Positions 43,401-53,200 of a stretch of 64,000 bases of DNA are shown one piece after another. Position 1 is the first letter of the stretch. Each line of letters begins with the position of its first letter. The DNA is taken from positions 73,550 to 137,549 of the forward strand of contig SCUS01000031.1 in assembly GCA_004297725.1 (NCBI GenBank), written 5' to 3'. Source of the DNA: Myxococcaceae bacterium. Lineage in GTDB: Bacteria > Myxococcota_A > Polyangia > Polyangiales > Ga0077539. The position numbers and the translations under genes were made by a program. A model generated the notes under the pieces. It was given only the letters and a program-made list of their open reading frames with translations. It had not been told where the DNA came from and made no database searches.

Positions 43401-46400
43401 ACGGCGCCGGTCAGGTCGCCGAGGTCGTGGGCCAGCGCGAAGGCCAGCCGCAGCGAGAGCGTGCCCACCGCGGAGGGGTCGGCCCCGGCGCGGGCGACGT
43501 CGAGGGCCGAGCGCAGGGTGGCCTCGTAGCGAGGCACCTGCGAGGTGGCGCGGGCGACGCGCGCCGCGGCGTCATGCAGGCCCGCATCGAGGGGGCGCAG
43601 CGCCAGGGCCTCGAGCAGCGCGTCGAGGGCCTCGGCGGGGCGGCTGAGCTGCTCGTCGAGGAGGGCGGCGGTGTCGGCCAGGGCCGAGGCGCGGGCGGAG
43701 GGCTCGCGCTCCCGCTCCAGACGGGAGCGCAGCGCCCGGAGGAGCACCTCGTGCTCGCCCATGGAGCGGAGCGCCTGCTCGAAGCGCAGCGCGTCGGCGT
43801 CCGAGCGGGAGGAGACCTCGAAGGCGGTCTCCAGGGTCTCGGCGGCGCGGTCGTGCTGGCCGAGGTCGCGGGCGATGCGGTAGAGCTCGAGCAGCACCTC
43901 CGCCGGGCGCGGCAGGTCGTCGGAGGGGGCGGTCTGCCGGCGCACGATGAGCAGCAGCGCGCGGAAGGCACGCTCCGCCCGGTCGAGCTGGCCCGCCTCG
44001 CGGGCGAGCTCGCCCAGCAGCCGGAACACCCCCGGGTGGCCCATGTCGATGCTCGACGCGAGGTCGAGCTGGGCGAGCGCCTCCGGGAGGTCGCCCCGGG
44101 CGCGGGCGATGAGCGCGAGCTGGTGGTGGGCGTGGGCGCGCTCCGGCGGGCGCTGCCGCCCGTAGGCCTCGAGCAGCGCGTCGAGGATGGCCCTCGCCTC
44201 GTCGAGCCGGCCGGAGGCCCGCAGGGCGTTGGCGAGCGCGATGCGCAGGCCGCGGTCGTCGGGCGACGCCGCCGAGGCGGCCTCGAGCACCGGCACCGCG
44301 CGCTCCGGCGCGTCGAGGCGCTGGTGGAGGATCTCCGCGGCCTCGCGAAGCTCCGCCGACGAGGGGGTGTGCCCGTCCGAGGGCTCCGAGAGCAGCGCGG
44401 CCAGGGGCTCCCAGCGGCCCGACTCGCGGTAGAGCGCCGCGAGGTGGGAGCGCAGCTCGCCCGCGTCGCCGCCGCTCGCGAGCTGGGCCTCGAGCACCGA
44501 GCGCGCCCGCTCCGGGTCGCCGCTCGCCACGTAGACCCGGGAGAGCGCCGCCACCACCGGGCGCCGCTCGTCGCCGGTCGCGCGGGCCAGCCGGCGCTCG
44601 AGGAAGGTGGCCGCGATCGCGGGCTCGTTGCGCGCGAGGTGCAGCCGGGCGAGCCCGTCGAGGGCCACCGGGTCGTCGCCGCGCGCCGCGATGCGGCCGT
44701 AGCCGTCGATGGCCGCGACGTCGTCGTGAAGGTCGCGCTCGGCCACCCTGGCGGCGGACATCCAGAGCGCGTCGGCCCCGGGGACCCCGGCGGCGTCGAG
44801 GGCCGCGGCCTGCGCCGCGAGGATGCCGTGCAGCTCCCGGGCGCGCTTCACGTCGAGCAGCCCGGTGAGCGCCGCGATGGTCTCCGGGTGGCCCGGCTCC
44901 TCCTCGAGGTTCTCGGAGTAGGTGGCGAGCGCGCCGTCGTCGTCGCCCAGCGCCCGCTGGTTGCGCGCGATGTCCATGCGAAGCTGCATGCGGCGCGAGG
45001 CGTCGTCGGTGAGCGAGAGCTCGTGCCGGCGCAGCGAGAGCAGCTCGACGCGCATCGCCGCGGCGTCGTAGAGGTCGGCCAGCCGCGCGATGATGTGCGC
45101 GTCGTTGGGGGCCTCGCCGTAGAGCGCCTCGTAGAGCGTGATCGCCCCGGCGGTGTCGCCGAGGTCGCGGGCCGAGCGCTCCGCCGCCGCCGCCCGGAGC
45201 GCGCGCGACTCCGCGACGGAGAACGGGAGCTCCTCGGCGGCCTTGATGAGCACCGCCACCGCCTCGGGGTGCTCGCCGCCCGCGGCGTAGAGGTCGACCT
45301 GCGTGCGCATCGCCCAGGTGGCGTGCGGCCGCGCGGACTCGTCGCCCCGCTTCCAGTGCTCCGCGCTACGGTCCTTCAGGGCGGAGAGCAGCTCGAGCAC
45401 GCTGGCCCGGTCGCCCCCGGTGGCGAGCTCCACCTCCGCGGCCTCGCGCAGCACCCCGACGGACTCGGGCACGTCGCCGAGCGCCACCTCGAGCGAGCGC
45501 AGGGTCTCCACCAGCGCGTGCCCGGGGCTGCGCCGCTGGAGCGCCGCGTACTGCTGCAGCCGCGAGACGTCGCCGTTGTCGAGCGCCACCGCCCGACCGA
45601 GGAAGGCCTCCGCCGCGTCCAGGTCGCCGCGGCCACGCTGGTGCCGCGAGGCCGCCCAGGTGAGCAGCGCGGCCTTCAGGGGATCGGGGAGCACCGTCGT
45701 ATGCATCTGCGCATCGGCCGCGCTCAGGGCGAGGGCCCAGCTCGCGGCGGGGTCTTCGCCGCCGTCCACCGCGTCGTCGAAGGCGTCGGAGAGGGCGGGG
45801 GCGATGCGCCCGAGCGCGCCGCTGGTGGTGACCAGGGCCTCGGCCGCGGCGTCCCAGCGCCCGCACGCCGCGCCCACGCGCACCGTCGCCGTCGCGGCGC
45901 GGAGGTTGGCGCGGTCGGCGCGCGCCACGCGGACGAAGGCGTCGAGGGCGCCCTCGCGGTCGTCGAGGGTGCCCTCCAGGATCTCCCCGAGGCGCAGCGC
46001 CAGCCGGTGCGAGTCGGCCTCCGGGCTCGCCGCGCTCGCCGCGCGGTAGGCGTCGGCCACGATGGACCACTCGCCGACCTGCTGCGCGAGGCGCTCGATC
46101 TCCCGCTCCAGCTCCTCGCCGTCCGCGCCGGCGCCCGCCGAGAGCGGGAGCGCGCGGGCCAGCAGCGTCAGCGCCCTGCGCGCGTCGCCCTGGCGCTGCT
46201 CGGCGATCTCCGCGGACTCTCGCAGCACCTCGAGGCGCGCGGGGACCTCGGCCGTCGCGGCGAGCCGGTGCTCGGCCAGGTCGACGATGGCCCCCCAGTC
46301 GCCGGTGCGGCGGAACGCCCGGTCGAGCGCCGCGGTGGCCGCGTCGTGCGCGGAGGGGACGTCGAGCATCGCGCGCATCCCGGCGAGGGCGTCGAGCTGC

Positions 46401-48277
46401 CCCGGCGCGTCGTCGAGCGCCGCCCGGTACGCCGCCAGGGTCTCCTCGGGCGAGTCGCCCCGCGCCCGGAACACGTCGCCCGCCCGCGCCTTCAGCATCG
46501 CCCGGCGCACCGGGTCGGTCTCCGTGGCGCTCGCTCGCTCCAGCAGCTCCAGCAGCTCGGACCAGCGCTCGGCGCGCGCCAGCAGGAGCGAGAGCGCGTC
46601 GACCACGGCGACGTCTTCGCCGAAGGCCTCTCGCACCTGGCGCCACGTCGCGATCGCGTCGTCGGTGCGGCCCAGCTCGTCGGCCTGGATCTTCGCGACC
46701 GCCGTGAGGTCGCCCCGCCGCGCGTCGTCGTCCGGGGCCGCCGCCGAGCGGGCGCGCAGCACGTCGACGAGCTCGTCCCAGCGCTGGGCGTCTTCCAGCA
46801 GCGAGGCCAGCGCGTCGAGCGACGCGGCGTCGCCGGGCGCGAGCTGCAGCCTCGCCCGCCAGGCCGCCACCGCGCGCTCGTGGGCGCCGATGGACTGCGC
46901 CAGCGCGGCCGCGCGCGCCCAGGTCTCGACCTGCGCGGCGACGGTGTCTTCGAGGCCCGCGAGGCGCTCCATGGCGTCGAGCCTCGCGCCGCGGTCGTCC
47001 GAGTCCGCGAGCAGCGCCTCGAGGTGGCGCGCGCTCTCGAGCGCGACCGGCCCCGGCGCCCCGGGGGCGTCGAGCACCTCGCGGTAGAGGGCCACTGCAC
47101 CGGGGGCGTCTCCGAGCACCGTGGCGCGCACCTCGGCCGCGCGCACCAGCAGCGCCAGCCTGCGCTCGAGCGAGCCCTCTCCGCCGGCCGCGCCGAGGGA
47201 GCGGGCGGCCTCGATCAGGGCGTCGACCAGCACGCCGTGGCGGCCGGTGCGGCCCGCGGCGGCGGTGATCTCGTCGAGGGCCTCGTCCGAGCGCGGCGAG
47301 AGCGCGAGCAGGCGGGCGAGGTGGGGCATCGCCTCGGGTTCGCGCCCGAGGCCCCGGAGCCGGTCGGAGAGCTCGCGCAGCGTGGGCGAGTCGTCGTCGT
47401 GGGAGGAGACCTCCAGCACCCGGTGCAGCACCCGCAGCACGTCGTCGACGCGGCCCGCCTGGTCGTACTGGGTGCGGAGCATCGCCAGGGCCTGGCGGCT
47501 GACGGTGGGGTCGTCGGAGCCGCCGAGGCGCTCGAGCACCGCCCAGGCGTCGGCGCGGTCGCCGCCGGCGTCGAGCATCGCGGTGGCGGTCTGCAGCGCA
47601 CCGGCGGGGTCGTGGAGGGCGTCGAGGTAGAGGGCCGCGATGCGGGCGCGCTGTGCCCTCGCGGCGGCGGGGTCGAGGTGCGCGATGCGGGTGGACCAGA
47701 GCCCGATGAGGTCGCGGTGGCGGCCCTGGCGCTCGTAGAGCCGCTCGAGGGCGCGGGCGGTCTGCGGCTCCGTCGGGTCGAGCGCGAAGAGGGCCTCCAG
47801 GTAGCGCGCGGCGCGCTCGGGCTGCGCGGCGAATTCACGGGCGACGTTGGAGGCCTCGAGCAGCAGCGCTCGGCGGCGGGAGACGTCCCCCTCGGGGGTG
47901 GCCCCGAGGGTGCGATCGTAGAGGGAGAGCAGGTCGTCCCAGCGCTCGTCGACGGTGTAGAGCATCGTGAGGCGCTCGAAGGCCCACTGGTCGCTCGCGT
48001 CGGCGCGCAGCACCGCGTCGAGCACCACCACGCGCGCGGCCGTGTCGCCCGACCACTCCTCGAGGAAGGCCAGCGCCCGCTCGCCCAGCTTCGAGGCGAT
48101 GCCCGGCGAGTCGGTGCGCTCCAGGGCCTCGCGGTAGCGCTCGATCACCTCGTCGGGGCGCTGCAGCGCGCGAGCGCTCGACTCGGCGGCTTCCCAACCC
48201 GCGTCGTTCGTCGGGTCCTGCGACACCAGTTGCAGCGCGTTGCGGAGAATTTCCTCGTGATCGGCGTGCGTGCTCAT
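40496..48277 (-). CDS. Giant TPR-repeat scaffold protein (2593 residues)
   Basis: The start ATG of MSTHADHEEILRNALQL has GAGG about 11 bases upstream; the frame stays open 45 codons earlier but those codons look non-coding. The whole protein is helical repeats of about 34-38 residues with the TPR pattern (W/L-x2-L-G/A-x8-A/Y-x6-P), for example RRALLLEASNVAREFAAQPE, LERRLARATGDERRPVVAAL and LRDRLRQLYEALGLFHEAAK. No enzyme domain, signal peptide or membrane helix is evident. It is probably a cytoplasmic scaffold or superhelix of 60 or more TPR-like units. It is downstream of a Ser/Thr kinase gene on the same strand (177 bp apart), a possible regulator. Confidence 0.85.
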   Translation of the reverse strand: MSTHADHEEILRNALQLVSQDPTNDAGWEAAESSARALQRPDEVIERYREALERTDSPGIASKLGERALAFLEEWSGDTAARVVVLDAVLRADASDQWAFERLTMLYTVDERWDDLLSLYDRTLGATPEGDVSRRRALLLEASNVAREFAAQPERAARYLEALFALDPTEPQTARALERLYERQGRHRDLIGLWSTRIAHLDPAAARAQRARIAALYLDALHDPAGALQTATAMLDAGGDRADAWAVLERLGGSDDPTVSRQALAMLRTQYDQAGRVDDVLRVLHRVLEVSSHDDDSPTLRELSDRLRGLGREPEAMPHLARLLALSPRSDEALDEITAAAGRTGRHGVLVDALIEAARSLGAAGGEGSLERRLALLVRAAEVRATVLGDAPGAVALYREVLDAPGAPGPVALESARHLEALLADSDDRGARLDAMERLAGLEDTVAAQVETWARAAALAQSIGAHERAVAAWRARLQLAPGDAASLDALASLLEDAQRWDELVDVLRARSAAAPDDDARRGDLTAVAKIQADELGRTDDAIATWRQVREAFGEDVAVVDALSLLLARAERWSELLELLERASATETDPVRRAMLKARAGDVFRARGDSPEETLAAYRAALDDAPGQLDALAGMRAMLDVPSAHDAATAALDRAFRRTGDWGAIVDLAEHRLAATAEVPARLEVLRESAEIAEQRQGDARRALTLLARALPLSAGAGADGEELEREIERLAQQVGEWSIVADAYRAASAASPEADSHRLALRLGEILEGTLDDREGALDAFVRVARADRANLRAATATVRVGAACGRWDAAAEALVTTSGALGRIAPALSDAFDDAVDGGEDPAASWALALSAADAQMHTTVLPDPLKAALLTWAASRHQRGRGDLDAAEAFLGRAVALDNGDVSRLQQYAALQRRSPGHALVETLRSLEVALGDVPESVGVLREAAEVELATGGDRASVLELLSALKDRSAEHWKRGDESARPHATWAMRTQVDLYAAGGEHPEAVAVLIKAAEELPFSVAESRALRAAAAERSARDLGDTAGAITLYEALYGEAPNDAHIIARLADLYDAAAMRVELLSLRRHELSLTDDASRRMQLRMDIARNQRALGDDDGALATYSENLEEEPGHPETIAALTGLLDVKRARELHGILAAQAAALDAAGVPGADALWMSAARVAERDLHDDVAAIDGYGRIAARGDDPVALDGLARLHLARNEPAIAATFLERRLARATGDERRPVVAALSRVYVASGDPERARSVLEAQLASGGDAGELRSHLAALYRESGRWEPLAALLSEPSDGHTPSSAELREAAEILHQRLDAPERAVPVLEAASAASPDDRGLRIALANALRASGRLDEARAILDALLEAYGRQRPPERAHAHHQLALIARARGDLPEALAQLDLASSIDMGHPGVFRLLGELAREAGQLDRAERAFRALLLIVRRQTAPSDDLPRPAEVLLELYRIARDLGQHDRAAETLETAFEVSSRSDADALRFEQALRSMGEHEVLLRALRSRLEREREPSARASALADTAALLDEQLSRPAEALDALLEALALRPLDAGLHDAAARVARATSQVPRYEATLRSALDVARAGADPSAVGTLSLRLAFALAHDLGDLTGAVALYREAAAQGDDEIQVAAWWGLDHALDVLGDTAGRIEVLRMLTASEGDAARGSAWSLAALLLASREPADVEEGLTWIAWVQEHAPDLPRAAQLLQSAASSWPERTSVLDLYERVAREADDRAALLDVLERRAASPEASWETLHLAVEQALDLQMDPRAEALLRRAIAIGEERDEVRDSSWAMVALARLRETAGDPAEAVRWLRAAAAQSEEDEAMHLELRVAALAAGPLDDLRLAASTYEALHARDPGNRAVWEPLLTVYRRLGDEARLEALIEESVSNVFDPADRKHLRMERARILLARPGGEEAAMESLRALLDEDPDDTAATTLLADLYERAERHEDLAELLFARFDSARERSDAEGTRVLGLRLAGLLAPTRRDRAVDVMRSALEVLPDDAELLATAHGLMTADDPPEERAAVLERLLSKRSGAEAAALAMQLAQLREQTGDAEGIERALEAGFAATPGDEAIRGHLEARYAARGEHAALASVRERYGRQLEDAGQRAAALREAAAMYRDALGDPARAAALLGDARADAPEDLELLAEYARTLTAAGDGAAAIAAVGEALERGVGGDAMVAPLLRLRAELRGAAGDGDGAVEDLEAAYLRVGDVLAGEFAAALDRRRMRALADGDTAAARTSLLRLTEVLPRIGRVAEGTTLLAEWVAGQPDDLEALRRLAALHAEAGRWDDAAVGYHRLVALEQGEARADAAVRLADACAAAGRPTDAREGLQRAYGADLGNTVLRDRLRQLYEALGLFHEAAKLWTDAAERSADASERFDGFRKAGEVLLDNAAEPALAIEPLERAHALRPGDHDVTVLLVDAYTASQRLEDASGLLNTAIAAHKNRRSKELAMLQHRMGRLAYAAGDHAVEMAWLNAALDTDPQNGQVAAELADVAMEQANFDIAQKALRAIALMKNPAPMSRAMAFLRQGVIARSQGDAKKAVFLARKALSEDANLEEARAFLREIGAE

Positions 48278-48454
48278 CGGGCGGTGATCCTCGCAGAAGG
48301 CAGGTAGGGATCGTCGGGGGATCTGATCCTGAGCCCCAGACGGCGCCTGGACGATGGTTTTTGGTGGGGGCGGGAGGATAACCCAACCCCCCGGCGGAGG
48401 GTCCAGGGTCAAAACGAGCGCGAGGTGGAAGGGGCGCGAGACCCTACGCGACGA

Positions 48455-50140
48455 TCAGGGCCTCCCGGGCCTCCCGGGTCTCCCGGGCGGCGCGCGGAGC
48501 GCTGCGATGCGCTGGAGGATCGCGTCGCGGTCGGGGGCGTTGGGGTTCTGCTCCAGGTAGCGCTCGAGCTGCTGCGCGAGGCGCTCGCGACCCACCTGCG
48601 TGCCCTGTCGGATGAGCTGATCGAGAGGGAGGTTGGGCATCGGGCCGGTCGGCGCGGCGGGCGCAGGGACGTCCGCCGTGGGCGTGGGCGTGACGGGCGT
48701 CGGCGTGGGCGTCGGTGTGGGTGTGGGTGTGGGTGTCGGTGCCGGCTCGGCGGGCGCAGGGACGTCCGTGGTGGGCGCGGGCGTGGGCGTGGCGGGCGTG
48801 GGCGTGGCGGGCGCGGGACGGACCACCGGCGGCCGTCGTGGCGTCGTGGGAGCGGGGGCCGAGGGCGCTGCGGGGACGGGGGCCGCGACGACGGGGAGCG
48901 GGGCCGCGGGGGCTGGGGCCGTGGGGGCCGGGGCCGAGGGAGCGAGCGGGGTCACCGGCGCCGAAGGAGAGGCGGCGGGGGAGGAGTCGCGAGAGGCGAG
49001 GAGGGCCGCGAGGCCACCGCCGGCGGCGAGGAGCAGCGCGGCGCCGAGGATCCACGGGGCGCGGGAGCGGGGGCGGGCGGGCGTCGCCGACGCGGCCGAG
49101 GGGGAGACGCCCAGATACGACGGTTGCAGCGGGGGAGAGGGCACCGCGCCGGCGTTGAGGGTCTGCGGGAGGAAGGCCGGCATCGCGACGGTGGCCGCGA
49201 CGCCGATCGCGCTCGCGGGGATGGGGACCGTGCGCGCGGGCCCGCCGCCCAGCAGGGCGACCTCCAGGGACTGGACCGCTGCGGAGGCGTCGGGGAAGCG
49301 CGCCGAGGCCTCGCGCTGCACCGCCCTCGCGAACCACGGGTCGAAGCCCGCAGGGACGAGCGAGCCGACGCCGAGCTGGGCCGCGCGCGCCGACGCCGGG
49401 GGAATCGGCTCGAAGAGCATCTCCCGCATCATCGCGGCGACGGAGCTGCCGGAGAGGCTCCCGGTGGTCCAGAAGGAGCGGCCGGTGAGGAGGTAGAAGG
49501 CCACGAGGCCGATGGCCCAGACGTCCGTCGGGGGCCCGATCTGGCCGTGCGGGTCGCTCTGCTCGGGGGCCATCCAGAGGGGCGTACCCATGCTTCCGGT
49601 GGCGGTGCCTCGGGCGTCCTGGATGACCTTGGCGATGCCGAAGTCGAGCACCTTCACCATCACCGTCGCGCCCTCCCGGCGGGTCGACGCGAGGAAGATG
49701 TTCTCGGGCTTCACGTCGCGGTGCACCAGGCCCGCGCGGTGCGCCGCCCCGAGCGCGTGGCACACCTGCCGGAGGATCTCGTAGGCCTCGGAGGGAGGCG
49801 CCGCGCCGCGCTTCTCCACGCGCTCGAAGAGGGTCTCTCCCTGGAGCAGCTCCATCGCGAGCCACGGCACGCCGGAGGCCTCGTCGACCCCGGAGGCGAT
49901 GACCTCCACCACGTGGTCGCTCTCGATGCGAGAGCCCGCCCGGGCCTCGTCGGCGAAGCGACGGCGGTTGTTCGGGTCGGCCACGAACTGCGGGTGCATC
50001 AGCTTGAGGGCGCGCTCCCGGCCGGTGCTGAGCTGCTCGACCACGTAGACCGAGCCCATGCCGCCGTCGGCCAGCGGGCGGACCACTCGAAAGTCATGGG
50101 CGAAGAGGGTTCCGGGGGGGAGCTGCGCGAGCGTCGACAT
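48455..50140 (-). CDS. Transmembrane Ser/Thr protein kinase with Pro/Thr-repeat extracellular linker
   Basis: 561 residues. Kinase domain about 15-300: GGMGSVYVVEQ, ATP lysine in ALKLM (46), HRDVKPENIF, DFGIAK, MAPEQ. One transmembrane helix (APWILGAALLLAAGGGLAAL) follows, then about 120 residues rich in Pro, Ala and Thr with a run of PT dipeptides, and a short terminal helical domain (LPLDQLIRQGTQVGRERLAQ). The PT/PA linker could span the cell wall. It lies just upstream of the giant TPR gene. Confidence 0.93.
   Translation of the reverse strand: MSTLAQLPPGTLFAHDFRVVRPLADGGMGSVYVVEQLSTGRERALKLMHPQFVADPNNRRRFADEARAGSRIESDHVVEVIASGVDEASGVPWLAMELLQGETLFERVEKRGAAPPSEAYEILRQVCHALGAAHRAGLVHRDVKPENIFLASTRREGATVMVKVLDFGIAKVIQDARGTATGSMGTPLWMAPEQSDPHGQIGPPTDVWAIGLVAFYLLTGRSFWTTGSLSGSSVAAMMREMLFEPIPPASARAAQLGVGSLVPAGFDPWFARAVQREASARFPDASAAVQSLEVALLGGGPARTVPIPASAIGVAATVAMPAFLPQTLNAGAVPSPPLQPSYLGVSPSAASATPARPRSRAPWILGAALLLAAGGGLAALLASRDSSPAASPSAPVTPLAPSAPAPTAPAPAAPLPVVAAPVPAAPSAPAPTTPRRPPVVRPAPATPTPATPTPAPTTDVPAPAEPAPTPTPTPTPTPTPTPVTPTPTADVPAPAAPTGPMPNLPLDQLIRQGTQVGRERLAQQLERYLEQNPNAPDRDAILQRIAALRAPPGRPGRPGRP
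48679..48742 (-). repeat. Six-base tandem repeat coding (Pro-Thr)n
   Basis: Runs of gtgggt/gtgggc on the plus strand encode alternating Pro and Thr in the kinase linker, interrupted once. It is a slippage-prone hexanucleotide array that can change linker length without a frameshift. Confidence 0.9.
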
Positions 50141-50248
50141 CCCCTGATCAATGAAGCCCGTCGCCGAACTTCACAAGAGAACGCGACCGAAGGGCGCGCC
50201 GGGAGGAGCGAGGAGGGGAGAGGGGAGGGGAGAAGGGAGGTCAGCGCG

Positions 50249-53200
50249 TCAGAGGTCGAGGATGACCACGCCGGGGAACGACGCGTTGCAGACGACGCTG
50301 CCGTCGGTGCGTCCGCGTACGCCCGTGCGGCGGGCCACCTCGACGCCTCCGCGAATGGCCACGAGGGTCCAGGTCGCGTTGGCGACGGCGCTGGTGTACG
50401 CCTCGGGGCACACGTAGTACCGGCCCGGGGTGAACGAGGTCGGCCAGTAGATGTTCTCCGGGCCGCGCTGGCTGGTGTCGTCCACGTCGAGGGTGCCGCC
50501 GCAGGCGCTGGGGCGGCCGAAGTAGATCTCCGTGCCGCAGGGGGGCGTCACGTGGAGATCCATGTCCCCGGTGATGCTCCAGGTGAGCGTGAAGCGCAGC
50601 GCCCCCTGGCCCACGCAGGTGCCCGCGGCGCACGCCTGACCCGCCGAGCAGGCCCGGCCGCAGGCGCCGCAGTTGGCGTTGTCCGTCTGCAGGTCGCGGC
50701 ACACGCCCGAGCAGTTGGTCTGGCCCGCCGCGCAGGTCACGCTGCACGCGCCCGCCGAGCACACCTGGCCCGCCGAGCACACCCGCCCGCAGACGCCGCA
50801 GTTGGTGTTGTCGCTGCCGAGGTTGCGGCACACGCCCGAGCAGTTGGTGAGCCCCGCGCCGCACGCCACCACGCAGGCGCTCGACTGGCAGACCTGGCCC
50901 GACGGGCACACGCGCCCGCAGGCGGCGCAGTTGCTCTCGTCGCTGGTGAGGTCTCGGCAGACGCCCGAGCAGTTGGTCTGCCCGGAGCCGCAGGACACCG
51001 TGCAGACGCTCCCGGTGCACACCTGCCCGGAGGGGCAGACCCGCGCGCAGGCGCCGCAGTTGGCGTTGTCGCTGCTGAGGTCTCGGCAGACGCCCGAGCA
51101 GTTGGTGGTGCCCGCCGCGCAGGAGACGTTGCACGTCCCCCCGGAGCAGACCGTCCCCGCGGCGCAGGCGCGGCCGCACACGCCGCAGTTGGCGTTGTCG
51201 GTCAGCAGGTTGCGGCAGACGCCCGAGCAGTTGGTCTGCCCCGAGGCGCACGACACCGTGCACACGCCGCTGGAGCAGATGGTCCCGGCGCCGCACACCC
51301 GAGCGCAGGCGCCGCAGTTGTTGTTGTCGCTGGTGAGGTCTCGGCAGACGCCCGAGCAGTTGGTGGTGCCCGCCGCGCAGGAGACGTTGCACGTCCCCCC
51401 GGAGCAGACCGTCCCCGCGGCGCACGCGAGGCCGCACACGCCGCAGTTGGCGTTGTCGGTGGTGAGGTCACGGCACACGCCCGAGCAGTTGGTGGTGCCC
51501 GAGGCGCAGGAGACCGAGCACACGCCCGCCGAGCAGAACTGCCCCGACGGGCACACCCGCCCGCACGCCCCGCAGTTGCTGTTGTCGCTGGTGAGCGCGC
51601 GGCACACGCCCGAGCAATTGGTCGTGCCCGCCGCGCAGGAGACGGAGCACACGCCCGCCGAGCAGAGCTGGCCCGCCGCGCAGACCCGAGCGCACAGCCC
51701 GCAGTTGTTGTTGTCGCTGGTGAGGTCGCGGCACGTGCCCGAGCAGTTGGTCTGCCCCGCGGCGCAGGACACGATGCATACGCCCGCCGAGCAGGCCTGG
51801 CCCGACGGGCACACCCGACCGCAGGTGCCGCAGTTGGCGTTGTCGGTCTGCAGGTTGCGGCAGACGCCCGAGCAGTTGGTCGTGCCCGAGGCGCACGTCA
51901 CGCTGCACACGCCCGCCGAGCAGAGCTGGCCCGCCGGGCAGACCCGAGCGCACGCCCCGCAGTTGTTGTTGTCGGTCTGGAGGTCGCGGCAGAGGCCCGA
52001 GCAGTTGGTCGTTCCCGCGGCGCACGACACCGTGCACACGCTGTTGGTGCAGACCTGCCCGGAGGGGCACACGCGGGCGCAGCCGCCGCAGTTGCTCTCG
52101 TCGCTGGTCAGGTCGCGGCACGCGCCCGAGCAGTTGGTCTGCCCCGTGGCGCACGACACCACGCAGGCGCCCGCGGTGCACACCTGGCCCGAGGGGCAGA
52201 CCCGGCCGCAGGCGCCGCAGTGGTTGAGGTCGGTGCTGAGGTCGCGGCAGAGGCCCGAGCAGTTGGTGGTGCCCGCCGCGCACGACACGGCGCAGGTGCC
52301 CGCCTGGCAGGCCTGGCCCGCCGCGCACACCCGGCCGCAGGCGCCGCAGTTGTTGTTGTCGCCGGTGAGGTCGCGGCAGACGCCCGAGCAGTTGGTGGTG
52401 CCCGCGCCGCACGACACCGTGCACGCCCCCGCGGAGCACACCTGCCCCGAGGCGCAGGCGCGGCCGCAGGCGCCGCAGTTGCCGCGGTCGGTGGCGAGGT
52501 CACGGCAGACGCCCGAGCAGTTGGAGGTGCCCGCGCCGCAGGAGACGGCGCACACGCCCGCGGAGCACACCTGGCCCGAGGCGCAGGCCCGGCCGCAGGC
52601 GCCGCAGTGGTTGAGGTCGGTGGTGAGGTCGCGGCAGGTGCCCGAGCAGTTGGTCTGGCCGCCGCCGCACGACACGGCGCAGACGCCGCCCGCGCAGGTC
52701 TGGCCCGACGGGCACACCCGGCCGCAGGCGCCGCAGTTGGCGTTGTCGGTGGTGAGCACCCGGCAGACGCCCGAGCAGTTGGTGGTGCCCGCGGCGCAGG
52801 AGACGGCGCACACGCCCGCGGAGCACACCTGGCCCGCGGCGCACGAGCGGCCGCAGGCGCCGCAGTGGTTGAGGTCGGTGGTCAGGTCACGGCAGATGCC
52901 CGAGCAGTTGGTGGTGCCCGACACGCAGGACACGGTGCAGGTGCCGGCGGAGCAGAGCTGGCCCGACGGGCAGGCGCGGCCGCAGGCGCCGCAGTGGTTG
53001 GTGTCCGTCGCGAGGTCTCGGCAGACGCCCGAGCAGTTGGTGGTGCCCGACACGCAGGACACGGTGCACGTCCCCGCGGAGCACACCTGGCCCGAAGGGC
53101 AGGCGCGCCCGCAGGAGCCGCAGTTGGAGAGGTCGCTGGTGAGGTCTCGGCAGACGCCCGAGCAGCTCGTGGTGCCCGACCCGCAGGAGACGGTGCAGGT

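Noticed and set aside
40805..48307. Plus-strand frame of 2500 codons opposite the giant TPR gene
   Set aside because: Arg/Gly/Ala/Val composition typical of the wrong frame in high-GC DNA; the minus strand gives regular TPR helices.
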